A DNA stretch of 64,000 nt from Acanthacorydalis orientalis (taxonomy: Eukaryota > Arthropoda > Insecta > Megaloptera > Corydalidae), in assembly GCA_034766995.1 (NCBI GenBank), contig CM068321.1, positions 15,351,026 to 15,415,025 on the forward strand. Direction: 5' to 3'. This document shows, piece by piece, positions 41,685 through 54,718 of the stretch. Each line of letters opens with the position of its first letter. Positions within the stretch are counted from its first letter, which is position 1. The position numbers and the translations under genes were made by a program. Below the pieces are notes generated by a model that was not told the origin of the DNA, did not search any database, and saw only the letters and a list, made by a program, of their open reading frames with translations.

Positions 41685-43824
41685 ATAAATAGAAGAGTTA
41701 ATAAAAAAAATACAAAAATAATAACTAATTTACCGATATATTTATGTAATACATAAAATTATTAAACCAGAACACTACGAAATGTATTTACACTTATATT
41801 AAAAATCACTGTTTTGAAAATATTTCCTTTATTACATTAGGGAATAAATAATTTAGAAGTTGTTTTGGACGAAAAACACTGAAATTTCACTATACTTATT
41901 CAGATTACTTAAAAGTTCATTATTTTTTTTTAATGTTTCAGTTAGGCTTCAAATATATTAATAAAAAAAATATCTGGTATATTTAAAGTATATTTTCTCT
42001 CTTATTTATTTTTGTTCTATCTTTAGTATAAAGCATTATTAATTTATTCTATATTTAAGAGATTAGTTTATGATTGAAATATTTAGTTAATGATAAAAAA
42101 ATTTAAAAGTGCGTATTTAAAATAATAATTTAATGTGTTTAAAGTATACTTAGGCATTAGTGAAATATTTTCAAATAAAATTTCTTTTGGAAATTAATAT
42201 ACCAAACAGGCTTTCAATAATGCACTGTTACAGTAAGTTAACGAATATACGGTTGTATTTGCATATGACAACCTAAAATCTTTATTTTTGTCTGACAGGG
42301 AATTTTTGTAATAATAGCTATTATTAATAAGACGTATGTTGAATAACCTGATTATTCATTTTATATATATATATATATATATATATTAAATTCACATTAA
42401 TAAATATAGTTTATCATTTAAGTGAAAGATTGAGTTCAAAAGGCATTTAGTTAATTTGCAAAGTAAATTTTAATTTCATTCTCGATATAAGATTCATAAA
42501 TTTATCATTTAATTAATTAAATTAAAAAAGTGTTAATTTAAATTAAATTAGAATATTATACAAATATACCTTTTCTTTTTTCACACAAATTTCTAAAAAC
42601 TATCGATTTTAAAAAGTTTTGCTAAAATAGTTTGTGTACATAAATGGATTTGTGTGGTTATATAAGAAAAGGGAAATATTTGTATAATATTTATTTTAAA
42701 AATTTTAATTAAATAAAAAAATAATATCTAAAAGAACAAACCTAGTATATCAAGATACACTGAAATATTTATTTAGTTATCTCAAAACTACATAGGTTTC
42801 GTGTCAAAAAAAATGAATGTGAGATACATCATTAAAATATGTCTTCTTGTGTATACTTCTTCATTTACTATAAAGTATACAAGATATACGTTTAGTATAC
42901 AACGAAAAATATTCTGGACGTTATGATGTATGAAAATCGGCTCAGACTGAAACCAATTTCACCAATTCTCAACCAGACATGATATAACAGTAAGCTATTC
43001 AAGTTTCATCTTGCAGCATAAATTCAATTTAACCCTAGACATGTCAGACGTTAAAATTTATCTACTAGAAATAGAAATGTGTCTAGCTTGTCGCATGATG
43101 TTTTTGATCAAGTTCTCGAGACAAAGTTTTCAACTAAATAGGGATTGTTTCTTATACTGAAATTTCATATAGATCTTCTTAGTTGTTCTGTATAAGAAAA
43201 TGAAATTTATTTTTTAAAGAGCATTTTCAATATGTTTTAATATTTTGTGTATTTCAAATAATGTTCAAAACATATGAACTCTTTTTAGATAATAATCATA
43301 AGATTCTTAAATTGAAAAAAATATTTTTATATTTATGTATTGCTTTCATACATTTTTTAAATAATTTACTCTTAACATTTCTTATTAGAAACTATCATTT
43401 AATAAATAATTGTATATATATATATATATATACATGTGCATGTATATATATATATACATATATTGTAAATGTAAATTCACTTGAATTGAAACAATTTATT
43501 TAAATTATTTGCAATTATTAAATTGTAAAATAGAATTAAAAATAATTTTGTTTTTATAATTGAAAAAATAATTTAAAAAATATTTAATTGTAATTAAAAT
43601 ATTATTATTAATTCTGCTTTAGAACTTTTACATGAAATATTATTTATTCAGGAATTCTTAGAAGGCGTCGTTAATAATTTGTAACAAATATATAATAATT
43701 ATTTAATTGAAAATTTAAGGCAAACAGTAAAATTTATGACCATCGCTTTATGACCACACCTTTATGAGTTTAAGCTGATGTTTTAACACCTTGTAAATAT
43801 TTCATAACGAAGACATTTGTATAA
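40620..43824. other. AT-rich intergenic DNA
   Basis: No gene seen. (AT)n runs at about 39872-39906 (just upstream), 41632-41684, 42362-42387 and 43414-43462. An isolated TTAACCCTAGA string at 43029-43039 resembles a piggyBac terminus, but no partner end was found. Confidence 0.55.
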
Positions 43825-43860
43825 AGCTCTGGAATATATATATATATATATTCCAGAGCT
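43825..43860. repeat. perfect 36-bp palindrome with (TA)8 centre
   Basis: AGCTCTGGAA (43825-43834), then (TA)8, then TTCCAGAGCT (43851-43860). The arms are exact reverse complements and the centre is self-complementary. Directly after it, ggaa plus another (AT)n tract repeats the right-hand design to about 43893, suggesting duplication of the unit. Confidence 0.95.
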
Positions 43861-44145
43861 GGAATATATATATATATATATGTATATATATATTAAATAT
43901 TTTAAATGAAGTCGTTTATTAGAAATACAAAAATATGAGTTTCAGGTTTATTTAATATTACTTTTTTCTCTAACAACTTTCTGTTTAGAAAAGTAGTTTG
44001 AAAATTAATGAATATATATATATATCATACATACATATTTATTACATTTTAATTTAAAACTGTTCTAATTGAATACACATTTGTTATTTTTTAACCTAAT
44101 TATCATTATTTTTTATGCTAGTGACTACATAGTTTCTTTAAAATG

Positions 44146-44720
44146 TCAGGTTGTTAAGAAAATAATTGTAGTTTTTGCTTTCTGAATTCGAACCTTAATT
44201 TTTGTTAACGAAAGTGTAATTTCATCATTTTCATGTTAATATCATTTTAAAGTGCATTTCTATCTGTATTTTGGTAATAACGACTTCTTTTTATTAATTT
44301 TGATTCAAATTAAGCTATTGAATTAAAGATGGAAAAGTATCAAATAAGAGCAAGTTTTTGTATGAGTTAAAAACGGGTGGTAAAGCACCAGTAACTGCTC
44401 GTAAACTAAATGAAGCTTTTTTTTCGGGTATTGATAAAGAGTGTAAGGTGAAATGGTGTTTCAAAAATTATCGTGCTAGGGACGAGAGCTTTGAAGATGA
44501 AGAAGGTCGCGAGCGTCCTTCTTTAGTTCCTAACGATCTACTGAAGGGATTAATGGAATCAGAACCACACACAACAATTCGAGAGCTTGCACAAAAGTTA
44601 GGCATTAGTTCTCAAATAGTACACTGTCACTTAAAACCACTTAAAATAAAAACAGTAACATTTTACACGTTTACTAAATTACTTTATTTTAAAACTAATC
44701 GGGATACCCATAGCTAATTT
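44146..44720 (+). mobile_element. mariner-family element, internally deleted (copy 1)
   Basis: The 5' end begins near 44146 with TCAGGTTGTTAAGAAAATAA, which matches the inverted repeat of copy 2 at 54719 (20 of 26 positions). The transposase ATG is 183 bp further in, the usual mariner 5' leader length. The coding part stops after the DNA-binding domain. The sequence then jumps to aaaactaatcgggat near 44691, which looks like a mariner 3' flank. A clear 3' inverted repeat was not found, so the right boundary is approximate. Confidence 0.65.
44329..44717 (+). pseudogene. mariner transposase, DNA-binding domain only
   Basis: ATG at 44329 begins MEKYQIRASF, the typical mariner N-terminus. A one-base deletion in a T-run at about 44355-44359 shifts the frame. 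The rest is open from 44358: YELKTGGKAPVTARKLNEAF is helix-turn-helix 1, RARDESFEDEEGRERPS is the conserved linker with the GRPS box, and TIRELAQKLGISSQIVHCHL is helix-turn-helix 2. Nothing of the catalytic DDD domain (about 230 residues in the family) remains; after HLK the frame reads AT-rich sequence to TAG at 44715. It cannot transpose. A truncated DNA-binding protein could be made only if the frameshift were bypassed or a downstream start were used, which nothing here supports. Confidence 0.85.
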
Positions 44721-46150
44721 TTGACAAAAATTTTGATTTTTGAATTCTGTGTATTACTAATGTTTAAGTAATATATTTTCCAGCATCATTAGTTTCATCC
44801 CAGTTTTAATTTAGTGTTAAAAAAATTTATCTTCATAGTTTTAATATACAATTAATAAATAGATTGATTTCTTTGTATAAAATTATAATTTAATTTAAAA
44901 ATAACTTTAACACTTACAGTAAATATTACAAAAAAATCCTAATCACAAATATTCAATAATTAAGTATGGAGCAGATTTTATTGTTGCTAATGCGTACTTC
45001 GATAGCAATGTTATTCCATTATATTATTAATTATATTCTATCGCTATGGTACCGAATAGTTTTTGAAGATGATTGAATTGAATTTGAAATATTGTCAATG
45101 AAATACCCAGGGGTAACAATTAAAAATAATCAATAGTTAGATATTAAAAATTCTAACTGGATTTTTTGGTTTTATGGAGCAATTAAAAGTAATATGTAAA
45201 ATTAAATATAATCACAATGCTAAAACCATTTTGTAACAATTCTTGCAAATTGTACGCAATTATTTTTTACCATTTTAAGTATATAAAAAAATCGTTATAT
45301 TATTTTAAATTATTAAAAGTTCATCAAATAAGGTTTATAGCAAAAGTTAAATCCTAAGAATTAATTTGCTTTAAATAAAGTTTTACATTTTTAATACCTA
45401 CTTTTTTAAAGTGGAAAAGTATTCATTTTCCTAGTATTCGTTTATTATCAAAAATATTTTAATTTCATTGTATTCTACCTATTGTATTTTTTGTAATCTT
45501 TTTCTCACTTTAGATTTTTTATTTGAATTTTTTTTAAAGTAAAATATAATACAAAATAACCAAGCATAAAAAACAACATTTTTATTACTGAAAAATAACG
45601 TGTAATTAATGATAAAGCTTTGACTCAAACTAGCACACATTGAATCGTTACTAATATGCTATTTACTTAAGTTAATCTAATGTTACTGTTTTGATTAATA
45701 ATAATTATTTTATATTTAATCGAATATTTTTCATATTAAGAATTGTATTTGTTCGAAAGACAAGATATTTACTATATAAAATATTATTATAGTGTTGCTA
45801 AATTTTTTATAGATTTCAAATAAATTTCATTGGTAAAAAAACTAAGCTTGTTTTGATAGAAAAATGGAAGCTTCTTAAAAGAATATTACTTTCGAATAAG
45901 ATTTATTAATATCTATAAACAATTTTCATTTTTTATTATATATTTACTAAAGAAGTATATTCTTTAAATGACCATAGAGTATTACAGAGAAGTGTAAAAA
46001 GTATATTTCAATTTATCATTTGAAATCAGTTCTGAAGCAACTTATTTTCAAATTAATAAATGTTCTAGATATTTCTTCGCACATCGTACCAATAAATAAA
46101 AATAAAAGTCTATTTATTGATACTAAGCTGATTCTTTACGTGTCATAACT
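44721..46150. other. AT-rich intergenic DNA
   Basis: Nothing recognisable seen: no coding pattern, no long microsatellite. Confidence 0.6.
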
Positions 46151-46179
46151 TTCAGTGAACCGCTTTAATGTTGCGTAGC

Positions 46180-46345
46180 GCAGATATACACTTTATACGC
46201 TTGTTCTTCAAGCACAACCATCGTGGTAGTTAAATGACATAAATCAATAATTTGTGGTTATAGTAAGTGTGTGTGGAGTACCGGCCGCTTATGCGTACTA
46301 TTCTCTAAGTACTTTACCACTAAACTAACCCAGGGTTAATATAAT
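46180..46345 (-). mobile_element. possible tRNA-derived SINE fragment
   Basis: Read on the minus strand, 46328-46312 gives TTAGTTTAGTGGTAAAG, a good tRNA A-box/D-arm match. About 30 bases further on, 46286-46275 gives GGCCGGTACTCC, a poor B-box apparently missing several bases. The block is GC-richer than its surroundings and contains a further pol III-like layout but no foldable complete tRNA. Weak call. Confidence 0.35.
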
Positions 46346-49300
46346 CCTGGTTATTTATTACACTATCGGTTCTATACAAGAACATTTATTATTATATTGT
46401 ATATACGCATGAAGCTTATTGATAATGGAACGAGGGAATAATGAGGTGATTGATTACTTTTTGTTAGGTAATGAAGCTGTATAATTAAGTTGTTTCCGGA
46501 TGTAATTAGATGTAATTTATATTATCTTAGTGTAACTTATTCATAAATATTTATCCTCAATATTATATAATTGAAGTCATAATTATAAAATCAAATAAAT
46601 ATTTCCATTATTAATAATACTACATATTATTTCATATATTTATTATAAAATTCATTTACAAGAAAAATCTATCTGTAATGAAGAATAATATTTCTTAATG
46701 CTTTTATGGATGTAAAGAACGAAACAAATGTATTCAATTTTTCAATTACAGATCGATAATATGTAATTATTATAAAATAATAATTGGTTATTTTAAATAA
46801 AGAAATAATCAAAATTTAATCTATTAATTAATATGCAAAACATATATTAGTTTTAGCTTAAATGATTCATCAGGTAGTTTTTAAATAACAGGTCTATTTA
46901 CTTATCTAAGCGTGACTCAAAAACCGAAAATAGTATAGAAAATAACGACTTTGTAGTTCACAAGAATGAAAAACACAAACAATAAAAATTTTGTTAGATC
47001 TTTTTTAATATAATCTGAAGTATAATTTCATGAATTAATTTTTCTTTTATTCCACAAACCACATCTTTTCTTGTCAAAAGTGTTCAATAAATAATTATTT
47101 ATCATTGTTGAGTGTTGACTATGCGCATTTAAATGATTGTCATTTTCGGAGGGTTTAGTTTTAAAAAAAATAAAATGTTTATTTATATTTTTTTTAAATT
47201 TCGATTTTTCTAAAATTATAAATCATGAAACATAAGTTTACTAAATAATGATATTTGTAAATTTCGCACTGGTATAAAAATTGCAAATGAATTAAGTATG
47301 CAATAAGAAAAAAAGGTTAGTCATTCAAATCTCGATAATGGAATCTTTGTACCAACAAAATGAAACGTAAAATAAAAATTCTTATAGTTTTACCAAAATT
47401 AAATTACACAGTGTGGAGGGTACTGAGATGTTTCGATGACAATTTGTGGACGGAATGAAAAGGGGTTGATAAATGAATATATGTATAGAGAAAGAGAGTA
47501 GTGTAGAGATTTTCAATTCAGAAATTTGTATTTAAAATAATTTGAGTATTGAAATTAAAAATGTACTTTACAGTCAGGCATATTCAGACTAACAACTTGT
47601 TTATTAATTTTTATAAAAAAAATAACTTAAGATATTAATTATATAATTGTATGTATAAAACTTATTTTATAAATATAATGAATGCCAGAAAAACATTTTA
47701 TTATAAATTTTACAGAGATATTTTCAAAATTGAACAAAAAAACTTCCTTAATTAATAATTCATATGATTACTTTTTAATATCATCACAGAAAGCCATCAA
47801 AATGAAATTGCTCATAGATGACAAATGCATTTGTTTCATCTGAATGCAAGTTTTGTTAACAACACAGAACGTACAGTTTCTGTGAATGTTCCTCTTATTT
47901 AAATCTGGCCACACATGTGTTACAGAACGTTTTCAACAGGACGAAAAGTTTTCTTGCCGGCTGCGGTTGTCAGCCATGTTGTTAGAACATACAATTTCAC
48001 ATCTGTACGTCTCGACGTGTTGTTTCAAAACTCCATCGGATAATTCATTAGTCCATTTTGTTTAAAAACATGACACATGCTGTTGATAAATATTTTATGG
48101 GGTTGGTGATATAGATACATTTTTTTATGAAATATGTAAATGAAATAAATATAAAACTCACTGAAAATAAATTTTCATTTCAAACAAATATTTGAATAGT
48201 TTTTAATAGATAATAATTTTTTTTAAAAAAAAAACTGGCATAAAAATTGAAAACTATATTTTATGTAACAACTTTTTTTACAGTGTTACAAAATTATTTA
48301 AGCATAATTATAAATAATACAGTACATTCTTCAATTGTAAACACATTACTATTAAAATGTATATGCTGAAAATGTAATTTACTCTTCTATCTACGACAAA
48401 TTCATTTCATAATTGAAGAACAATGTACAGTAGTCTGTAATGTATATAATCACTTTATTATAGTATAATTAATAGCATGCAACAAATCTCATTCTAAGAG
48501 AATATGATGTAGAATTATTTAAAAGCAAACTGCAGCAAGGAATAATAACAACCTATTCATTTGTAATCAATTGCATATTTAAATAATTTCATACAAAGGG
48601 AAGGACGAGTTTATAAATATTCACTTCAATCATAGAAATAAGTAATAATTTTTGTTTTTAAATAATTTTCTTCAGAAGTTTCATTAATAATTTTAATGTA
48701 ATTTTCCTTTCAAACCCATGATTAACAAAATTACTTGTAAGAAACATTTAAAATTTATACAAACTTCTTTATCATTTCAATTTTTAAGATTCAATTTTAA
48801 ATAAATTGATTTATTTTTTTTCATAAAAATATGTCAGACTTAAATGTTCTCCATATATTAACAGCAGAGTATATTTTAAAATATCCTGTTAAACATGTTT
48901 AAATAGTAATTGAATGTTTGAGAAAAGTTCCTTAAAATTCTACAACATATGACTATCTTTAAATTCTATTTTAAGAAACTCTATTTTTTGAGAATACTTT
49001 TTGAAATAAATTTTGTTAGATAACAGCCTTATTTTCAAACAATTTACATTTTTTAACCTAAACTTTTGTGTAATTATTTATATACTATTATCTAATATAA
49101 TTTTTTCATGTACTTTGTATTTTGTTTTAAATATAAATCAAAAATTAATTTTAAATTAAAAATGTACAAATTACTTTAAAAATTATATACAGGCTATATT
49201 TAAAATTAACAATTCTATAATTTCCAACATCCATTTGATAAAAAAATACGATTGCATCTGCAAGAGAGTACATTTTTTTAGAAACATGCAAACGAAACTA

Positions 49301-49701
49301 ATTTACAGTATAAACATTCCATGTATAATACTTGAAGAAATACAATAAAATACAAAAACACTTCCAGTCTGGTAAATGTCAACTGTGTTCACAATGCAAC
49401 TATTTTCACAAGTCACATCACATTTAAAAGTAAAATATGTTCTAGAAATCGGAATCCAATAAAGCAACCATTCTTCATATTTGTCTAGCGACTGTCACGA
49501 TTCTTTATTTACTGGTTCGAGATTGCAAGAAATAAAGAAAAAATATAAAGGAATAGAGATATGAACAGAGTATTTTTAAAAAAATTCAATCTGTCACATG
49601 TTATGGATTGATATGTGTCTGAATATGGTAAAATAAGATTTGATAAATCAGTGTTTTGTGTAAATAAACATACGTACTCGTGTGTATAAATACATTTATG
49701 C

Positions 49702-49732
<31 letters not shown>

Positions 49733-49821
49733 AACACAAATTCAATTTTATATCATTACATTATCATATATTCAGAAATTCACGGAAAATATTTTTAGAT
49801 TTGTTTATATTCTTGATTTAT
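46346..49821. other. AT-rich intergenic DNA
   Basis: No gene recognised. Mixed-composition patches at about 47395-47520 and 47850-48070 (with CpGs near 47960 and 48010) may be noncoding regulatory DNA. (AT)n at about 49704-49732. Confidence 0.55.
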
Positions 49822-49859
49822 AAAATTGAAAACAAGACTAGAGTCTTGTTTTCAATTTT
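49822..49859. repeat. perfect 18-bp inverted repeat with 2-nt loop
   Basis: AAAATTGAAAACAAGACT (49822-49839), loop AG, then AGTCTTGTTTTCAATTTT (49842-49859). The arms are exact reverse complements. There is no T-run terminator context or gene next to it. Confidence 0.95.
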
Positions 49860-49985
49860 CACAAAAATTTCTTTTAAAATCAATAGCAAATCATTTTTTT
49901 TTTAAATTTAGTACTTGGGTATATATTTTCATTTAATATTCATTAAAGTTTTTTTTTTAATTTTTATTATATTACTTATTTAAAA

Positions 49986-49988
<3 letters not shown>

Positions 49989-50036
<48 letters not shown>
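49989..50036. repeat. (AT)n microsatellite
   Basis: About 24 uninterrupted AT dinucleotides. Confidence 0.95.
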
Positions 50037-50038
<2 letters not shown>

Positions 50039-50667
50039 ATATGTTTGTTAGTTCCTTGCTAAGACAACATTTCAGGACTTAAAATGATAATTTAATATTT
50101 TTGTATGATCCTGTTGATATATTGTACTGGAGGTTTGTCTTTTTTAAGACTAGCTGAGTGTCTGTTCTCTAATACTAATTTCGGACAGGAAAATTTTTGT
50201 ATAATTAGTATTATTTGTATTCATTAATTGTTGAAAAGTGGTTAGATTTCTCTTCAATTTTTATTTTATTTTTTTGGTATTATCAAAAGGTATAACATTT
50301 ACAACATATACTATAAATATGCATGAATTGAATAAAAACTAATTCGAATTCATTCATATTATCATAAAAAGTAAGATGAACCTATATAGACTAAAAAAAT
50401 AGTATTTTAAAAGATTTAAAATATTAAGGATGAAAATATTAAAATGTAGATTTTATTATTATGTTTAGAAGTATTTTATCTATCTATATTTTTATTTTTT
50501 TAATTCATACACCAATAGTATATTTTAATTAATCGTGCTATGTAATTACATATTAAGTTAATTTTAAAAAAGATACTTAAAGATGGATGTTTTATATATA
50601 TAAAAACACACTTATCAAAAATTAAATTAACTTATGTTTGAAAATTGTGGTTAAATATCACGTGAAG

Positions 50668-50800
50668 TGGTCGTAATCGAGTGGTTAGCGTAATATTCTG
50701 TTCGCCAATATGCCACGAGTTTGATTCTGGGATTACTGTAAAAGCCATCTTTCATAAACTTAGTTGTACCTAAGTTATTCATACGTTATGTTGTTGACCA
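50668..50800 (+). mobile_element. tRNA-derived SINE
   Basis: A tRNA-like head starts near 50668. TAATCGAGTGG (50674-50684), followed by ttagcg, matches the pol III A-box, and AGTTTGATTCT (50718-50728) matches the B-box at the usual spacing of about 34 bases. The anticodon-stem region (ttctgttcgccaatatg) does not pair as a good tRNA and the acceptor ends do not match, so it is not a functional tRNA gene. The head is followed by a tRNA-unrelated body (from about 50740), whose 3' limit is not visible. No target duplication was identified. Confidence 0.6.
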
Positions 50801-53800
50801 TTATAGCATGTGTTCTAGTTGGAACTTGTGGAATATAACATCTTTCAAGTATCGAACGTTTAATAAGATTTGATTTTGGTAATAATTGAGAGTAACTTTA
50901 GTAAACTGAAATAGTATACCATTTCTTATAATAAAATTAATTTCTTATTAAAAAAAAAGCTTTTTATTTCTTGACAAGATTTTTTTATTCTCTACTTGTT
51001 TTGATTTAATAAAATACAATTTTAAAAAGTTTTATAATTGAAAAAAAATTATTAGAAAAAACAAAAATGATAGTATTTTTTATGAAATAATTAAGTTATA
51101 TTTCTATTATTAAACTCACTTTCACAAAAGAGGCTTTTTCACATTTTACAGTTAGTTTTCTAACTAAAATATTCAATAAATTATTTGTGATCATTTTTAT
51201 CAATAATTAAGTGCATTTTGATGACGATACAATCATCTTCTGAGCAGTAAGGGTCTGAAAAATATTTTTTTGGAATCTTTCTACAAAGAAATCACTTGTT
51301 ATAGAAAAACTTTTTTTTTCTATTTTTTTTTCTACGCTCTGAGAATGATAGAATCACCAACAAATTGTGAATACACAGCAATCGAAAATGGTTAATATTT
51401 ATCTATTAAAGATTTTTGATCAAAACACTTTGTGTTTTGATAAAAATTCATTTGTAAAACTTTTATTCAAATTTAAAATAAATGATAGCCTTTCGGTTTA
51501 ATTCCGTTGTTGCATTAAACAGATATAAAATATTCATTACTAAGTTAATATAAAATTTTCTCATTTTAAACATTACTTTTCTTTAATATGCATGTTCAAA
51601 ACATTTTTTAGTTTTTTTAAGATTGTATTTGATAAAATTGATTTTAAATTTTATTACTGTAGCATTGGTAAATGTTAAAAATTGTGTGTAAAACGAAATT
51701 ATTTTTTCCATTGTTATTAACAAAATTTTGAACAAGTACAACGTAACCCCAGAAGTCATAAATGTCGGGGCCTTTACATAGTGCACATTTACAGGAACAG
51801 TTAGATAATACTACCATGTGAACGGAAATCTATCTCCAGGGACAACGTAGCAACGTAAAACGCTTGGGGGATACATGTACATCATGCACTAAATTGAAAT
51901 GTTACAATGGCTTCAGCGTGTCGTTATAAAGATTGATTGATATTTTATTAATAGATTGTGAAGCTGCACGTGAATTCACGATGAGTGATTGCAGAACGTA
52001 TCGGACACTGGATTTTCAATAAATGATTGACATGTTTTTTAATGATTATTTAATATTTACGTCTGTTGAATTTAAATCAAAGTGAAACGTTCCGTCCTAA
52101 AATATATTTCGTATTTATTTTCAAAAATCGTTAGCATTTGTTGAAATAATATTTTTTTAACTAGACAGGTTATTTTCATATAAAATTGTTTTCATTAATT
52201 CATATTTTTATTTCCTGGTAAAACAATACATAAACAAGATTTTAATCAATAACAAAATTCACTTTAATTCTACATAAACTACTCTAATAAATTTTAAGTT
52301 GTAAGTTAAGAAGCGAGAAAAACTTTAATTTATTATTCATTCTCGAGTAAAGAAAAACTGTAAAATATACCAACCATTTATTTGCATACGATGCAAAAGT
52401 TAATAAAGCTAGATAAATAGAGATACTTACGTTACTGTAGGGCTAGTAAGGTAAACCTGTTTATTATTCATCGTCTGGTTTGTAAAGAATGCATCTCTTT
52501 ATTTTACAAAACCACATTTACAAGTCTTGCATTCTCATTAATAACCGTATATTTCGCTTCTTGTTTTGAATTAAGTTGCAAAATAAATTATTTAAAAATA
52601 CTTGAGTAAAACCTGAGGATTTACAAATTTCTGTCTTATGTTTTATTTATATACTGTTTGTATTTGTGTACAGTCTAAAAGCAATCTTATTTCTTTGTTA
52701 TTTGAAGATTGGTTTATTAAATGTATTTTTCTTATAATACTGTGAGAAAATATATTTTTAATATTCCGACAAAGAATTTTGAAAATCAATCTATCAAAAT
52801 ATTATATTAGAGTTTCATTAAGTAAAGAGCGAATGTAATTGAAAATAGATATCTGGAAAATGTATTTATGATTGCTATTTCTTTAAAATAATAACTATTA
52901 TTTATTTACTTCTATACTTTTTTATTAAATGGCTAATTCTAATAACAACTTTCACACCAGTAATAGTATTAAGTGAATTTTAATTAAATAAATTAATACA
53001 AAACGTACTTAAAAAATGATACATTTAATTTATTTCAATTTTAAATATTTAGCATAAAGTTAGAAGTGAAATTCTATATTAAATTTTTTAAAGTAACGTA
53101 TTTTGTCAGTATTTTAAAAATAATTTCCTATATTTAAGAACATTTTGTTGTTTTAATGTACTTTTTATAAGTATTTAAGAGTATAATAATTTTTAATTTT
53201 ACAAACTTTAAATATGTAAACAAATTTAGAGTTTCAGATTTCTAATTTTTTATTCTTGTTTTTAACGAAACTCTTAAAATGTCAATCATTCTCTCATTAA
53301 TTTTATAGGTTTTATGCTTCAACGGATTTTATCCCATCTAATTCTCGTTTCGTATTACCCTTCTAGCCATAACATGATTAATAAACATTTTCTACTTCAT
53401 TGAAATGTTCCCCTCTTCTATATTCACCAATGAGTGTTTAGTGAAATGTTTTTATTAGGCAATTATCTCCATTAACTAAGTTAAGTGAAATCATTATGGT
53501 ATCTTATATTTTAGTATTCTATTTTAGATTGTACTTCATTTTCTGCATTATGTTTGAATATGTAATTTTATATTACTATATTCTACATAAAATTGATCCT
53601 TAAAATGTGTTTAATTATAAATATTTAACTACTTACTTGCGTATTTCATTATTAAATTCAATAAAAAATTAAAAAAATTACAATTACTCACTTATTTTAC
53701 GCTCAACAATTAAGAGTTAAGATAATTTAAAATCAATGTATTATTAAAATCGACACAAATATTTGAACAGTGAATTTTTTATTCTATATCTGTGGTTAAT

Positions 53801-53812
53801 ATAATTAAATTT

Positions 53813-53856
<44 letters not shown>

Positions 53857-54124
53857 AATTGCTATATTTTTTTTTTCATATAGTTTACTAGCTATTATAC
53901 AAATTAGTGACACATGAATAATTGATTAATCTCGCATTTTCAAACATAAAACGCACTTATTTACACCAACAAAAAATTCGTATTTATTTATTCATATATA
54001 TATATATATATATAAACATGCTTTAAATTAACGATTTTCCTGCCTGTAATATATTATCGTGATTTATTTATGGACCTGAACATATATTCAAGTATGTATG
54101 TATTTGCGAGTTGGTATATGCATG

Positions 54125-54161
<37 letters not shown>

Positions 54162-54718
54162 TGTGTATGTAATATATGGAAATAGGAAAACTATTGACAA
54201 ATCAGAAAAACCGCTCCGTTAAAAGCACCACTGTTTACCATCAAATGTCTGTCAAAGCCAGCTACAAACTAATCTTAAAAAATGGAGTAGGTCTACATCT
54301 GACAATTCTGTATACACATATCCACATGAGGGAACAAAAGAAATAAAAGCTTGGAATGAAAAAAAGCAAGCTACAAATAATTCAGAAGACTTTGAATGAG
54401 AGCGCGCACAGTGAGTGCGATGTATGTTTTGCATGCCTTTGCAGTACGTCGTTGTTTCGTAACATTTATCAGCCGACACATACAAGAACAGTACAGTTTA
54501 TCTGTATTATATGGATGAGAGAACGACAAAGAATGTATTTTTGTACAGTGTGGTCGAGTTTTGAATAGTTTTTAATTTTAAACACCTCTTTATATAGGTA
54601 AACATTCTGGTATGATATGTATATGAAATATGTAGTTTTTTGTTTAATTTTATGATCAGTCATAAAATTTTCGAGATTAAAATATATTAATCAGGAAGAA
54701 AACACGATTCGAATGTTG
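50801..54718. other. AT-rich intergenic DNA
   Basis: No gene recognised. A GC-richer patch at about 51735-52020 and another at about 54180-54570 (CA/TG-rich, with short open frames in several frames and no protein similarity). (AT)n at about 53815-53854, 53994-54014 and 54131-54156. Confidence 0.55.

Noticed and set aside
54252..54663. Open frames of 64-77 codons on both strands
   Set aside because: Overlapping in several frames with no domain; probably noncoding mixed-composition DNA.
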